Shown: positions 18,417 through 27,958, counted from the first letter of the stretch. The stretch is 64,000 nucleotides of DNA from Mesorhizobium sp. M2A.F.Ca.ET.046.03.2.1 (GCF_003952425.1 NZ_CP034449.1:3472001-3536000); one strand, 5' to 3'. Translations and numbers: made by a program. The notes: generated from the sequence alone by a model not told the origin.

Positions 18417-18432
18417 CGCATGGACCGTGCCA
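18417..18432 (-). promoter_or_regulatory. Sigma-54 promoter of the iscA-nifS operon
   Basis: Minus-strand TGGCACGGTCCATGCG: full TGGCACG and GC 10 bases after GG, 42 bp before the iscA-like ATG. No exact TGT-N10-ACA in the 100 bp upstream; TGTCGGTTGTCGGACG (18500-18515 region, minus strand) is one base off. Confidence 0.75.
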
Positions 18433-18526
18433 AAGGGAAGACGTGTCAAAAACCGTAGGACATCCCGACGTCTCTTATGCTCGATTGCTGGGGAGACGTC
18501 CGACAACCGACACTTACTGTCGGATT

Positions 18527-18544
18527 TGTCGCGTCCGCGTCACA
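18527..18544. promoter_or_regulatory. Imperfect NifA-type site in the divergent region
   Basis: TGTCGCGTCCGCGTCACA has TGT and ACA separated by 12 rather than 10 bases (or TGT-N10-TCA). It is about 85 bp upstream of the plus-strand -24/-12 candidate and about 95 bp from the minus-strand one, a normal distance for both. Confidence 0.35.
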
Positions 18545-18627
18545 GGAAGGGCGCCTGAGTTCGCGATGCACTCACGCGTAAAGCAATGAACAGAGCCAAA
18601 GATGTTCAGAGCTTGCCGCGGAGCAAC

Positions 18628-18643
18628 TGGCACGATTTTTGTG
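18628..18643 (+). promoter_or_regulatory. Candidate sigma-54 promoter of small ORF-hmuS
   Basis: TGGCACGATTTTTGTG: perfect TGGCACG and correct spacing, but the -12 GC is GT. It points at the frame at 18724 and the HmuS-like gene. Confidence 0.55.
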
Positions 18644-18723
18644 AAGCCTTCGTTGCGGCGGCAAAATTGCCGGCCGATTCACCTTTGGGTTGCCCTCGCA
18701 ATCGAAGAACGAAGGAGAGCAAT

Positions 18724-18909
18724 ATGATCCATCAGACCCGCCTTGAGTGGGAAAGCAGCACCGCCGGTGGTACCCGAATGCTCGATCGGCCGATTGGCGC
18801 CGACCACCCAACAATCGCTCTCTACCGGCGATTGGCCGCTGACCGCCCGGAGACAGGATTCGACTGGCATGTGCCTGACGATCGATCGCGTCCGCCGTGC
18901 ACACCCTGA
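18724..18909 (+). CDS. Small hypothetical protein upstream of HmuS-like gene
   Basis: A 61-residue frame, MIHQTRLEWESSTAGGTRML onward, with a strong ribosome-binding site (GAAGGAGAGCAAT then ATG). It sits between a sigma-54-like promoter and the HmuS-like gene in the same direction. I do not recognise a family. No membrane segment, and no cysteine motif beyond a single C-terminal Cys. Confidence 0.5.
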   Translation: MIHQTRLEWESSTAGGTRMLDRPIGADHPTIALYRRLAADRPETGFDWHVPDDRSRPPCTP

Positions 18910-18960
18910 GGCCCGTTTTTCGATCGATCGTCAAAAGAAGAACGGGGCAGGGGTAAAAAC

Positions 18961-20097
18961 ATGGATCAGCGCAAGAAGCGGTCGCCCAACGAAATCCGGC
19001 GTGCGTGGGAAGTCTGTCCGAACATTCCCGCGCGTGATTTCGCAGCCCAATTGGCCATTTCGGAAGCGGAACTGGTCGCGGCCCATTGCGGTTTCGGCGC
19101 GGCACGCATCGACCCGCGCGTCAATCACGTTCTGACGGGCCTCGAATTCGTGGGCGAAGTGACGGCGCTGACCCGCAATCAAGGTGCCGTGCACGAAAAG
19201 ATTGGCGTCTTCAACAGAGTGATAACCGGCAACAATCACGCCATGGTCCTTGGTGACGAATTCGACCTTCGCGTCTTCCCGCAAGCTTGGAGGTATGGTT
19301 TCGCTGTTGAAAGGCGCCATCGCGGCGGAATCCAGCGCAGTTTGCAATTCTTCGACGCCACCGGCGCAGCAGTGCATAAGGTGCATCTCAGGCCGGTCTC
19401 CAACCTTCATGCCTATCGAAAGCTGGTGGCCGAGCTCGTATCCGCCAACCAGGAGCCGACCATGTCGCTTAAGGCGAGAGTAGCCGACCTGGGCGCGAGG
19501 ACTGCGGACTGGGCCGGCACGGTGGACGACCTACGCGAGCACTGGAGCCGGCTGACTGACGTCAACCTTCTAAAGACGCTCAAGCTCAGCCGCTGCCAGG
19601 CTTTGCGCATGGTCGGCCAGGATTACGCTTGGCTGCTCGACAATGCCGCAGTTGGCGCCGTGCTCCAGCGTGCGGCCGAAGACGAATTGCCGATCATGTG
19701 CTTCGTCGGCAACCGAGGTTCTATCCAGACCCATTCCGGCTTAATCAAGTCGGTCAAGCAGATCGGGCCGTGCATCCATGTGCTGGACGAAACGTTCCGG
19801 CTGCATCTCAGGACCCACCAAATCCGTGAGGTTTGGGCCGTGCGCAAGCCGACCAATGACAGTCACGTCACCTCGCTCGAAGCATATGGGTCCGACGGCA
19901 AGATCATCATCCAGTTGTTCGGTGCGCGCAAGGAAGGCGAACGCGAGCGCGACGACTGGCGGGTTCTGGCGGAAAACCTGCCTCGTTTCCCCGACAGCTA
20001 CATGAGAAAAGACCGATCGTCGTCGGTGGGACGCCGGCGCCCATCTGCCTCCGCAGCCAGTAGCCGGGCATTGAAGCCGAGACCGGGGACACGATGA
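18961..20097 (+). CDS. hmuS: HmuS/HemS-family haem-handling protein
   Basis: A 378-residue protein of the ChuS/HemS/HmuS family, which bind and degrade or traffic haem in the cytosol. The two structural repeats are visible: first repeat with GAVHEKIGVFNRVITGNNHAMVLG and LQFFDATGAAVHKVHLRPVSNLHAYRKLVAELV, second with IMCFVGNRGSIQTHSG, HVLDETFRLHLRTHQI and EVWAVRKPTNDSHVTSLEAY. The last 30 residues (RSSSVGRRRPSASAASSRAL) are unlike the family and suggest a 3' frameshift or extension. No haem transporter genes lie nearby; the divergent neighbours are iscA-nifS, so a role in iron supply for fixing cells is an inference. Confidence 0.85.
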   Translation: MDQRKKRSPNEIRRAWEVCPNIPARDFAAQLAISEAELVAAHCGFGAARIDPRVNHVLTGLEFVGEVTALTRNQGAVHEKIGVFNRVITGNNHAMVLGDEFDLRVFPQAWRYGFAVERRHRGGIQRSLQFFDATGAAVHKVHLRPVSNLHAYRKLVAELVSANQEPTMSLKARVADLGARTADWAGTVDDLREHWSRLTDVNLLKTLKLSRCQALRMVGQDYAWLLDNAAVGAVLQRAAEDELPIMCFVGNRGSIQTHSGLIKSVKQIGPCIHVLDETFRLHLRTHQIREVWAVRKPTNDSHVTSLEAYGSDGKIIIQLFGARKEGERERDDWRVLAENLPRFPDSYMRKDRSSSVGRRRPSASAASSRALKPRPGTR

Positions 20098-20252
20098 CGC
20101 AATAAGCGCGCTGTATTATCGCAACGCGATGAGCAGGAAGCAATTTGGCGCTGCCCATCGACCGCATGGTTACGACGAAGCCGCGGCCTTTGGGCCGAGC
20201 TCAGAGGTGGCAATAGCGTGAACGCCGCCGACCGTCACTCCCCACCAGGCGG

Positions 20253-21485
20253 TCAGGTTTTGCGGTTCGGGCCGAGCAAAAATACTGTCAAGACAGCGAG
20301 GAACGTGGCAACCGCGCTGTAGACAAAGACACTGGCAATACCCGTGTGATCCACCAATAGGCCACCGAAAGTTGTGCCGGCTGCGATGGCCACTTGGAAG
20401 GTTATGACCATCAGTACACCAGCGCTCTCGGCCTGTTTCGGAGCGGCGCGTAGCACCATCCATGTCTGCAATCCGACCGGGACCGCGCCAAAAGCAAAGC
20501 CCCATACGGCAACTGCAATTGCCGAGGTCAAGGCCGATGCTCCCATAGTCAGGAGCGAGACAGCGGCTACGGCAATGAGCAGGGGCGGCAGGGCCGCGAC
20601 CGCCTTGAGACTGTGTTTGGTGAGGAATGCGCCGGCTAAATTGCCGAAGACGCCGGCCGTGCCAAAAGCAAGGAACACGAGCGGGATTGACTTCTTTTCG
20701 AGCGCAGGAACGCTCTCGAGAAAGGCGCGGATGTAGGCGAAGCTGGCAAAATGGCCGGAAGCGACCAATAGCACGACTAGCACCGCAACCTTCATCGCCG
20801 GATTCTTCGCGACATCCAGCGGACTGCGGAATCTGCGCACTTCGATCGGAGGCAGTGGCGGAATGGTTACGAGTTGCACGAGCAGCGCAACGGCACTCAC
20901 GATTGCGGCGACCTTGAACGAGGCTCGCCATCCCCAAATGTCACCGACATAAGCGCCGATTGGAGCCGCGCAGACGGAGGCGACAGAAACGCCGGTGAGG
21001 ATGATCGACATGGCGCGCGGCATGAGGTGACTTGGAACCAGCCGCATCGCCAACGCTGCCGAAATAGACCAAAAACCACCAAGCGATATGCCAAGGACGA
21101 CGCGTGCCGCCAGCAAAACCGGCAGCGACCCCGCAACCTCTGCCAGAACGTTCGACAGGATCAGCAGGAGCGTCATCGCCCAGATGACGACCCTGCGGTC
21201 CAGACGCTTTGTCACGATGGCGATTATCGGTGCCGAGATCGCCGCGACGATTGCGGTCGCTGTTAGCGCCTGTCCAGCCGTGCCCGTGGTGATACGGAGA
21301 TCATGCGCGAGCGGTGTCAGAACGCTGGCGGGCAGAAACTCTGCCGTCACAAGCCCGAAGGTGCCGAAGGAAAGCGAAATGATGGCACCCCATGCAGGGC
21401 CAGAACGTTGATAGGGACTTTCTGGGTCAAGCCGATCTCGGTCGAACAAAGCCGCGTCCACTAAATCTGTCGCCGATTCGGTCAT
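20253..21485 (-). CDS. MFS transporter (DHA1/AraJ-like)
   Basis: A 410-residue major facilitator with about 12 hydrophobic segments. GTFGLVTAEFLPASVLTPLA is the typical first helix of the sugar-efflux/AraJ and Bcr-like DHA1 group, and LDRRVVIWAMTLLLILSNV carries the loop 2-3 region. An exporter of a small hydrophobic compound or sugar is likely; substrate unknown. It is convergent with the HmuS-like gene and not clearly part of the nif regulon. Confidence 0.85.
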   Translation of the reverse strand: MTESATDLVDAALFDRDRLDPESPYQRSGPAWGAIISLSFGTFGLVTAEFLPASVLTPLAHDLRITTGTAGQALTATAIVAAISAPIIAIVTKRLDRRVVIWAMTLLLILSNVLAEVAGSLPVLLAARVVLGISLGGFWSISAALAMRLVPSHLMPRAMSIILTGVSVASVCAAPIGAYVGDIWGWRASFKVAAIVSAVALLVQLVTIPPLPPIEVRRFRSPLDVAKNPAMKVAVLVVLLVASGHFASFAYIRAFLESVPALEKKSIPLVFLAFGTAGVFGNLAGAFLTKHSLKAVAALPPLLIAVAAVSLLTMGASALTSAIAVAVWGFAFGAVPVGLQTWMVLRAAPKQAESAGVLMVITFQVAIAAGTTFGGLLVDHTGIASVFVYSAVATFLAVLTVFLLGPNRKT

Positions 21486-22709
21486 GAATGAGTTCTCCGG
21501 CTAGGAGCTGTTGCAGCAGGGGTGGCTACATCGCCGGGGATCAAAGCCGCGAGACCTTCCGGCGGCGGCCAGTCGGCATCAGTCGAGGCCTCGGCGCCCG
21601 ACGCATCCGAGGCCTCATCGGAGGGCCGACGGACCCAACCGTCGACAATGCGGGAGAGTTCTCGGCGCGGTCGCATCGATCGCATTCGTCGAAGTGCGGT
21701 CTGTTCACTGCGAACCAAGCAAGCCGAACGCGGTGTCCTCGATCGAGGCCTTGATGGGGGGATGATCGACGATCTCTATATTGCTTTGAAGCAGGAAGTT
21801 CCGTCGCCATATGTGGTTATCCTGGCAGCCAGAATTGAGCGGTTGTCGCAAGCACCAAGGCGGTCGCAATGAGTGCAACGAGGCGGAAGTCTGATCGATG
21901 GCTGCGGTTCGATGGCCGCGCGATCGACAAAATTGAGGTGATGAGTTATCCCTTTTGAAGCCGTTGCTCCCAATTCTGGGATAAGGTAATTGCAGGCGGT
22001 CCCAGCAACGTCGGGCGGCCTTTTTGGTGATCGAATTCATGGGACGACACTCTCGGTCCGTGACGCATCTGCGAATGACTCCGCAAGTTCCGTGCCATCA
22101 ACGACAAATCTGGCTCTGCTGAGCGGGTGGTGGAGGCACGAGCGTGGGCTATCCCAAGAGCTTGCCGCAAGGTTGTTCGAAGTTGAGGTGCCGGATAGAC
22201 CGCAAATATGTCGGGCGGCCTGGGGTTGGCCAACACGAAGATGCGCAAGTTCAAAAGGACGAGCTGAACCCTTGCCGATATCCATCCGAGGCTGATCTGG
22301 AGAAGGTCAAGAACTGCGTCTTGAAGGCTTCCGCCGCACCGGCAAATGCTAAGCCAAGGTGCTGGGCAAGATGGACAGGGCCATCCAACCCGTCGACTGG
22401 ACGCTCATTAATGGCGTCGGTGTGGCTCTGTAGCTGGCGAGAAAAACGCCCTGCTGAAAGACAAAAGCTCGTGTGGCCGGCTCTGAAGGACGGCCAGTGA
22501 GGCAGGCGAGGAGAGGCTATAGCCCATTCGTGTAGACTGATCTTGTCCCACGGAGGCGGCTAACCACCCCGCCAGACATCATCGAGGGGAGCGCCACTAG
22601 GCTTACCCCAAGTGTTGGTCATTTCCACCTGGGTGACCTCGGCCAAGTCACCAAGCCGCTTAGAGCAAGCTTTCGAACTGGATGCTCCCCGGGCACATGA
22701 TCGGCTAGC
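21486..22709. other. 1.2 kb without a recognised gene
   Basis: Short frames on both strands, none with a motif I can name. A plus-strand stretch ending near 21870 (DDLYIALKQEVPSPYVVILAAR) and one near 22120-22200 (WWRHERGLSQELAARLFEVE) look protein-like and may be remnants. The right edge is the target of the IS481-type element. Confidence 0.4.
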
Positions 22710-23744
22710 TGTGAGCTTTCGGGAGGTTGTCCATTCGGACCGGACCGAGGAGACTGGAGTTACCACGCTTCAGCATCCATCGGAGGATCCGAATGAACAT
22801 CCATAAGAATGCCCGTCTCACACCGCTGCGTCGAGAGGAGATGGCGCTGTCGGTGATAGAAGGCGCTTTCTCCAAAGCCCATGCGGCGCGTGTCTACGGC
22901 GTGTCGGCCAAGATCGTGGCGCGCTGGGTCGAGCGCTACAAGTCCGAAGGGCGGGCCGGCATGATCGACCGTTCCTCGCGGCCCGCCCATATGCCGCAGG
23001 CCACCGCTGCGTTGATCGCCGAGCGCATCATGGCGCTGCGGCGGCAACGTTGGACCGGCAAGCACATCGCCCATGAGGTCGGCGTCTCGCCCGCCACCGT
23101 TAGCCGGGTTCTCAAGCGTGCCGGACTGTCGCGGTTGCGGGATATCGAACCGGCCGAGCCGATCCGACGCTACGAGCGCGAGCATCCTGGCGAGATGATC
23201 CATATCGATATCAAGAAGCTCGGTCGTTTCGAGCGCATCGGTCATCGCATTACCGGCAAGCGCACCGGCAATGCCAGCTCGCGCGGCAGCAGTTGGGAGT
23301 TCGTCCATGTCTGCATCGACGACGCCTCCCGCATCGCCTTCTCGCAGATCCTGCCCGACGAGAAAAAAGAAAGCGCCATCGCCTTCCTCAAGGCGGCGGT
23401 GGCCTACTACGCCAGCCTCGGCGTCACGATAGCCCGCGTCATGACCGACAACGGCTCCTGCTACAGATCAAAGGCCTTCGCCAAGGCCTGCCGCGATCTC
23501 GGCCTCAAGCACGTCAGGACAAGACCCTATACACCCAAGACCAATGGCAAGGCCGAGCGCTTCATCCAGACAGCACTGCGCGAATGGGCTTATGCCATCG
23601 CTTATCCGACTTCAGATCACCGCGCCGCAGAGTTGCCGGTCTGGCTGCACAGATACAATTGGCACCGTCCCCACGGGAGCCTAAAGTCCAAAACACCTAT
23701 CAGTCGCCTCGCTCTAACCGAGGACAACCTGTTGAGGCTCCACA
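22710..23744 (+). mobile_element. Intact IS481-family insertion sequence
   Basis: The element is bounded by imperfect inverted repeats: left TGTGAGCTTTCGGGAGGTTG(TCC) at 22710-22732 and, read inward from the right, TGTGGAGCCTCAACAGGTTG(TCC) at 23744-23722. Both ends are flanked by GCTAGC (22704-22709 and 23745-23750), a 6-bp direct repeat that fits the NCTAGN target known for IS481. It encodes one transposase and looks recent. Confidence 0.88.
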
Positions 23745-23749
23745 GCTAG
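22793..23749 (+). CDS. IS481-family transposase
   Basis: A 318-residue DDE transposase. N-terminal helix-turn-helix pair (AFSKAHAARVYGVSAKIVARW; AHEVGVSPATVSRVLKRAGL), then the rve catalytic core: HIDIKKLGRF (first Asp), VMTDNGSCYRS (second Asp) and TNGKAERFIQT (Glu). I choose MNIHKNARLTPLRRE as the start, the usual N-terminus of the family. The reading frame runs through the right inverted repeat, and its TAG stop (23747-23749) lies inside the target-site repeat GCTAGC. Confidence 0.92.
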   Translation: MNIHKNARLTPLRREEMALSVIEGAFSKAHAARVYGVSAKIVARWVERYKSEGRAGMIDRSSRPAHMPQATAALIAERIMALRRQRWTGKHIAHEVGVSPATVSRVLKRAGLSRLRDIEPAEPIRRYEREHPGEMIHIDIKKLGRFERIGHRITGKRTGNASSRGSSWEFVHVCIDDASRIAFSQILPDEKKESAIAFLKAAVAYYASLGVTIARVMTDNGSCYRSKAFAKACRDLGLKHVRTRPYTPKTNGKAERFIQTALREWAYAIAYPTSDHRAAELPVWLHRYNWHRPHGSLKSKTPISRLALTEDNLLRLHS

Positions 23750-23801
23750 CGATCCCACCAGTTGAGTTGCTCCAAGTCGGTGTCTAGCTTTCTACATTCT
23801 G

Positions 23802-23817
23802 TGTCCGACGCTGGACA
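23802..23817. promoter_or_regulatory. NifA site upstream of the P450 operon
   Basis: TGTCCGACGCTGGACA, an exact TGT-N10-ACA, 83 bp upstream of the -24/-12 element at 23901. It lies just right of the IS481 insertion, which has not disrupted it. Confidence 0.85.
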
Positions 23818-23900
23818 AGAATGTTGCAATCCCGACCAGCAAGTCAGCGCAGGCGCCACCTGTTGCCCAGCAAACGGCAAGGATTATCGAAAGACGAATT

Positions 23901-23916
23901 CGGCACGGAGCTTGCA
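23901..23916 (+). promoter_or_regulatory. Sigma-54 promoter of the P450-nifQ operon
   Basis: CGGCACGGAGCTTGCA: GG-N10-GC with GGCACG and TTGCA both intact. The predicted transcript start is near 23927, directly at the first possible ATG of the P450 gene. Confidence 0.85.
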
Positions 23917-23927
23917 CCAACGATTGC

Positions 23928-25193
23928 ATGCAAATGCCGACAGCATCTCATGAACGGTCTCTCGATTCTGGCGCGGTTAAATCGCGGCCGGTTCCAGATC
24001 ATGTCCCGCCCGAAATGGTGAGGGACTTCAGCCTGTTTACGTCGCCCGGCATGTTGCCGACCGCTAACGGGGATCCGCATGCAGCGGTTGCTTGCGTTCA
24101 TGCCGGGCCTCCGATCTTTTATTCAACCAGCAACACGCGCGACGGTCGGGGTACCTGGGTCATCACTCGCGCGAGCGACCAGCGCCGGGTGCTGCAGGAC
24201 ACCGAAACGTTTTCCAGCCATCGCAGCATCTTCGCCTCTGTGCTCGGCGAGAGCTGGCCGATGATCCCGCTTGAGCTCGATCCGCCATTCCACGGTGTTT
24301 TTCGCTCACTGCTCAATCCGCTGCTTTCGCCAAAGCGGGTAATGGCATTGGAGCCGGCTGTCCGGGAACGAGCGATCAAGCTGATCGACAGGATCGCCGC
24401 ATCAGGCACGAGCTGCGACATCATGAAGGATTTTGCAGTTCCGTTCGCGGTCAATATCTTCCTTCGCTTTATTGGGCTTTCGGACAACGGACTAGAAACA
24501 TTTGTCGGCTGGGCTAGAGATCTGCTCCACGGCGATAAGGAGCAACGACCACCCGCAGCCCGGACGATCGTGGCCTTCATCGACGAACTTGCCACCGAGC
24601 GCCGCAAGGAGCCGGTCGATGATTTCATGACCTTCATCGTGAAGGCAAAGGTCGAGGGTCGTCTGCTCAGTGACGAAGAAGTCCGTGGCATCGGCGTGCT
24701 TGTGTTCGTCGCGGGACTCGACACGGTCTCAGCAGCCATATGCTTCGACTTGGCCCATCTCGCGCGCAACCCCAAAGATCAGGAATTGCTACGAAGCGAA
24801 CCGGACCGGATTGCCGTCGCTGCGGAAGAATTGCTGCGCGCCTATTCGACCATTCAGATGATCCGAGTGGCAACGAAGGATGTCGACTTCAAAGGCGCGC
24901 CGATCCGCAAGGGAGACTATGTTTCCTGTGCCACGATGATTGCCAATCGTGACCCGGCGGAATTCGAATGCCCGAATGAGATCGATCTGGCGCGCGAGGA
25001 CAACCGGCACGCTGCCTTTGGCTATGGTCCCCATCGTTGTCTTGGCTCACACCTTGCCCGGCGGGAGATTGTCATTGGCCTGGAGGAGTGGCTGGCGCGC
25101 ATCCCAGCCTTTCGGATCAAGACAGGGACTGAACCTATCACCTTCGGCGGCCATGTGTTCGGGATCGAGAATCTGATCCTGGACTGGTCCTGA
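23928..25193 (+). CDS. Cytochrome P450 (CYP127-like)
   Basis: A soluble bacterial P450 of 421 residues at most. Seen: HVPPEMVRDFSLFTSPGM near the N-terminus, oxygen-activation motif FVAGLDTVSA (I helix), EELLR (ExxR), and haem ligand FGYGPHRCLGSHLARRE. It would hydroxylate a small molecule using the ferredoxin encoded next. The order P450-ferredoxin-SnoaL-SDR-LLM-nifQ recalls the y4vG-y4vJ-nifQ region of Rhizobium NGR234, whose P450 is, as I remember, CYP127A1. The start is uncertain: ATGs at 23928 and 23934 fall at or just after the predicted transcription start, so the message would be nearly leaderless; ATG 24015 would cut into a conserved segment. Confidence 0.9.
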   Translation: MQMPTASHERSLDSGAVKSRPVPDHVPPEMVRDFSLFTSPGMLPTANGDPHAAVACVHAGPPIFYSTSNTRDGRGTWVITRASDQRRVLQDTETFSSHRSIFASVLGESWPMIPLELDPPFHGVFRSLLNPLLSPKRVMALEPAVRERAIKLIDRIAASGTSCDIMKDFAVPFAVNIFLRFIGLSDNGLETFVGWARDLLHGDKEQRPPAARTIVAFIDELATERRKEPVDDFMTFIVKAKVEGRLLSDEEVRGIGVLVFVAGLDTVSAAICFDLAHLARNPKDQELLRSEPDRIAVAAEELLRAYSTIQMIRVATKDVDFKGAPIRKGDYVSCATMIANRDPAEFECPNEIDLAREDNRHAAFGYGPHRCLGSHLARREIVIGLEEWLARIPAFRIKTGTEPITFGGHVFGIENLILDWS

Positions 25194-25222
25194 AGTTTCA
25201 GCCAACGACATTGGAGTTCGCT

Positions 25223-25432
25223 ATGCGTGTCGTCGTACATAAAGCCAGATGCCAGGGTCATGCGCGCTGCTGGGCGCGGGCGCCGAGAGTCTTCAAGCTT
25301 GATGACGCCGGCTACATCTTGCCCGGTGATATTGATGTTGCCGATGGGGAGCAACTGCTTGCCTCAAAAGGGGTACGAGCCTGCCCCGAACAAGCTCTGG
25401 AAGTTGACGAGCCCCCGCTAACTCAGTTGTAG
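25223..25432 (+). CDS. [3Fe-4S] ferredoxin, P450 redox partner
   Basis: A 69-residue ferredoxin, [20 protein letters not shown] at the start, with C-x2-H-x2-C replacing the usual C-x2-C-x2-C and a distal ACPEQAL. Three Cys and a His in this pattern mark the single 3Fe-4S ferredoxins that feed electrons to bacterial P450s. Ribosome-binding site TTGGAG sits 6 bases before the ATG. It follows the P450 by 29 bp. Confidence 0.9.
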   Translation: MRVVVHKARCQGHARCWARAPRVFKLDDAGYILPGDIDVADGEQLLASKGVRACPEQALEVDEPPLTQL

Positions 25433-25449
25433 AGAGAGACACACGCAAA

Positions 25450-26070
25450 GTGCAGACTGGCATCGGGAAGGATAAAACAATCATACAATTCGCGACAGAC
25501 CCTGTCGACCACGCGAAAATTACCGAACTGCGTGACCGAGAGGCGATCCGCAACTGCCTGTATCGGTACTGCCGCGGGATAGACCGCGCCGATGAGGCGG
25601 CGCTGCGTAGCGCATACTGGCCCGAAGCGTATGACAGGCACGGTCCCTATTGCGGACCGGCAGAGGACTTCATCCAATTTGCTCTCGGTCTGCCGGGGCA
25701 CCGTAACATCCATCAAATCACGAACAGCCTGATCGACTTCATCAGTTCAGCAGAGGCCGCGGTCGAGAGCTATTTCACCGCGCTGCAACGCGGACCGGAT
25801 ACAGACCAAGAAATACGTCAGACGCTGCTTTGCGGCCGTTACTGCGATCTGTTTCAGAAGAGGCAGGACGAGTGGCGAATTGCGGAACGGACAGTCGTCT
25901 ACGATTGGGTTGAGGAGCAAATCCCGCCAGCGATTCTTGAGGCAGATAGGTTCGGCCGGCGACAGCCGATTGGAGCACAACATCCAGACGATCCCATCTA
26001 CCAGTTGCTCAAGGGTCACATCCCCACCGACCAAGATGGCGTCGAGGGTCCCCAACTGGGAGCTGCATAA
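25450..26070 (+). CDS. SnoaL/NTF2-like protein
   Basis: A 206-residue protein read from GTG 25450. [39 protein letters not shown] is the N-terminal helix-helix of SnoaL_4-type (NTF2-like) proteins, followed by [10 protein letters not shown] and a C-terminal sheet with [25 protein letters not shown]. Such proteins act as cyclases, isomerases, dehydratases or the beta subunits of ring hydroxylases. The conserved Tyr and Asp (YRYCRGID) are kept. It lies 18 bp after the ferredoxin gene, so it is part of the same transcript and probably acts on the same metabolite. Confidence 0.75.
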   Translation: MQTGIGKDKTIIQFATDPVDHAKITELRDREAIRNCLYRYCRGIDRADEAALRSAYWPEAYDRHGPYCGPAEDFIQFALGLPGHRNIHQITNSLIDFISSAEAAVESYFTALQRGPDTDQEIRQTLLCGRYCDLFQKRQDEWRIAERTVVYDWVEEQIPPAILEADRFGRRQPIGAQHPDDPIYQLLKGHIPTDQDGVEGPQLGAA

Positions 26071-26218
26071 GTGGGTAGAAATGGAGGATGAGCGCCCTAC
26101 GGGAACGACATCTGTGTGGGGCCGCAACTGGCGGTCACTGCAACGATTTGGCTCGGCCCTTCATTCCGCCCAAGGTTGATGGGCTGAGATCACAAGCGGT
26201 CATCGTGGAGAAGCTCTC

Positions 26219-27820
26219 GTGAAACTGGCAGCACGCACCGTAATCATCACAGGCGCTGCGGGCGGGATCGGCCGTGCCCTGGTCGATATCCTTGCCGCGG
26301 ACGGAGACACTGTAGTTGCGGTGGACCTTCCGGGCAGTGGTGTGGTTGAACTGGCTCGGGATCTCGGGTCGCCGCACGTCGGTCTGGAGTGCGATGTGTC
26401 GCGAGAGAAGGACATGCTCTCACTTTTCGGCCAGGTCGAAGCACGGTTCGCGCAAATCGATGTCCTCATCAACAATGCGGCGGTTGGACCCACGATGGAT
26501 AGGATCATCGACACCGCTGTCGATACCTTCCGACGCGGCGTGACAGTGAACCTTATTGGGCCATTCGTTATGGCCCGGGAAGCGGCGCGGCGCATGAAGC
26601 CGGGCGGTGCGATCGTCAATGTGGCTTCGATGGCGGGCGTGGTCGGCAATCCCAGGCGCAACGCCTACGCAGCCTCGAAAGCTGGCGTGATCTCGTTGAC
26701 AAAGTCCCTTGCATGCGAGTGGGCTATGCGAGGAATCCGCGTCACGGCGGTGGCGCCGGGCTCCGTCCGCACCCCAATGGTCACAGAACTGGCACGCGCT
26801 GGCAAAATGGACCTCGCGGCGATACGCCGCCGCGTGCCGATGGGGCGCTTGGCTCGCCCCGACGAGATCGCCAGGGTCGTGCGTTTTCTGAGCAGCACGC
26901 AGGCGCGCTACATCACCGGCTCGGTGCTGGCAGTCGACGGAGGCTGGATGTCATTCAACCAGCCGGGGGATGCTCACCCGCCGGTGGATGGTGCGCTCCA
27001 AGCCGAGCTCTCCTGTCCGGCCGAATGCACAGATGCGCGAATCGTGCTCGTCACCGGTGGCGCAAAAAGCATTGGCGCGGCCGTCGCTCGCCGCTTTGCC
27101 GCGAACGGCGACACCGTCGTGATTGCTGATAAAGATGGCACTGCAGCGGCAGAGCTGGCTACATCGCTCCCCGGCAAGCATCTGGCGAAATCGCTGGACG
27201 TGGCCGTCGAGAGCGATGTGGTGTCGATGTTCGAAGAACTGAGGGGACGCTTCGGGTATATCGATGTTCTGGTCAATAGTGCTGATACCGCCGACAGGAT
27301 TGTGCCTGCGATCGAGCAACTGTCGAAACAGCTCGAACACGTCCTGGATGTCAACCTTACCGGCGCCTTCACCTGCGCGCGCGAAGCGATCAAGGCTATG
27401 CGCCCGGGCGGCGTGATCCTCAATCTCGGGTCGATCGACAGCTTTCTGCCGTTCGCGCCGCGCCATGCCTACGGCGCCTCCAAGGCGGGGATGGATATGC
27501 TGACCCGTTGCATGGCGGCCGAACTCGGGCCGGTCGGAATTCGGACAGCCACCGTCGCTCCTGGCCACATCCGCACGCCCGCACTTGCTCAGTTGGCCAA
27601 AGCCGGCCGCATCGACCTGACAGCAATCGGACGACGCATCCCCATGGGCAGGATGGGACGGCCAGAAGACGTCGCAGATGCATCGTTCTTCCTTGCTTCG
27701 TCTGACGCCTCATACATCAACGGCTCGATCCTCTACGTGGACGGCGGCTGGACCTCGTTCGGTGATGCGGGAAACGCCAGCGAACTCTATGACGAATGTT
27801 TTGCGGAGGCCGCAGGTTAA
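26219..27820 (+). CDS. Tandem two-domain short-chain dehydrogenase
   Basis: A 533-residue fusion of two classical SDR domains, read from GTG 26219 (GAGAAGCTCTC upstream). Domain 1 (1-245): TGAAGGIG cofactor loop, NNAAV, VASMAG Ser, YAASKAG Tyr/Lys, DGGWMSF. Domain 2 (about 275-533): TGGAKSIG, NSADT in place of NNAG, LGSID Ser, YGASKAG, DGGWTSF. Both catalytic tetrads look usable apart from the Asn to Ser change in domain 2. The ends of the two domains are alike (MGRLARPDE versus MGRMGRPED), so it arose by internal duplication. NGR234 y4vI is, as I recall, a protein of the same double type. It would oxidise or reduce the P450 product. Confidence 0.9.
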   Translation: MKLAARTVIITGAAGGIGRALVDILAADGDTVVAVDLPGSGVVELARDLGSPHVGLECDVSREKDMLSLFGQVEARFAQIDVLINNAAVGPTMDRIIDTAVDTFRRGVTVNLIGPFVMAREAARRMKPGGAIVNVASMAGVVGNPRRNAYAASKAGVISLTKSLACEWAMRGIRVTAVAPGSVRTPMVTELARAGKMDLAAIRRRVPMGRLARPDEIARVVRFLSSTQARYITGSVLAVDGGWMSFNQPGDAHPPVDGALQAELSCPAECTDARIVLVTGGAKSIGAAVARRFAANGDTVVIADKDGTAAAELATSLPGKHLAKSLDVAVESDVVSMFEELRGRFGYIDVLVNSADTADRIVPAIEQLSKQLEHVLDVNLTGAFTCAREAIKAMRPGGVILNLGSIDSFLPFAPRHAYGASKAGMDMLTRCMAAELGPVGIRTATVAPGHIRTPALAQLAKAGRIDLTAIGRRIPMGRMGRPEDVADASFFLASSDASYINGSILYVDGGWTSFGDAGNASELYDECFAEAAG

Positions 27821-27958
27821 TTGCCAGGCCTTCGCAGGGCGACCGGCCGAGCATTATGAAGCCTCGGCTCCACGACGCACCTGAGGTGCTTGAGATCCAA
27901 GCATGTGCATGCCGAGCACATTCCCGGTCGGCTGACGTGTCTATAACGAGGAGAAATC

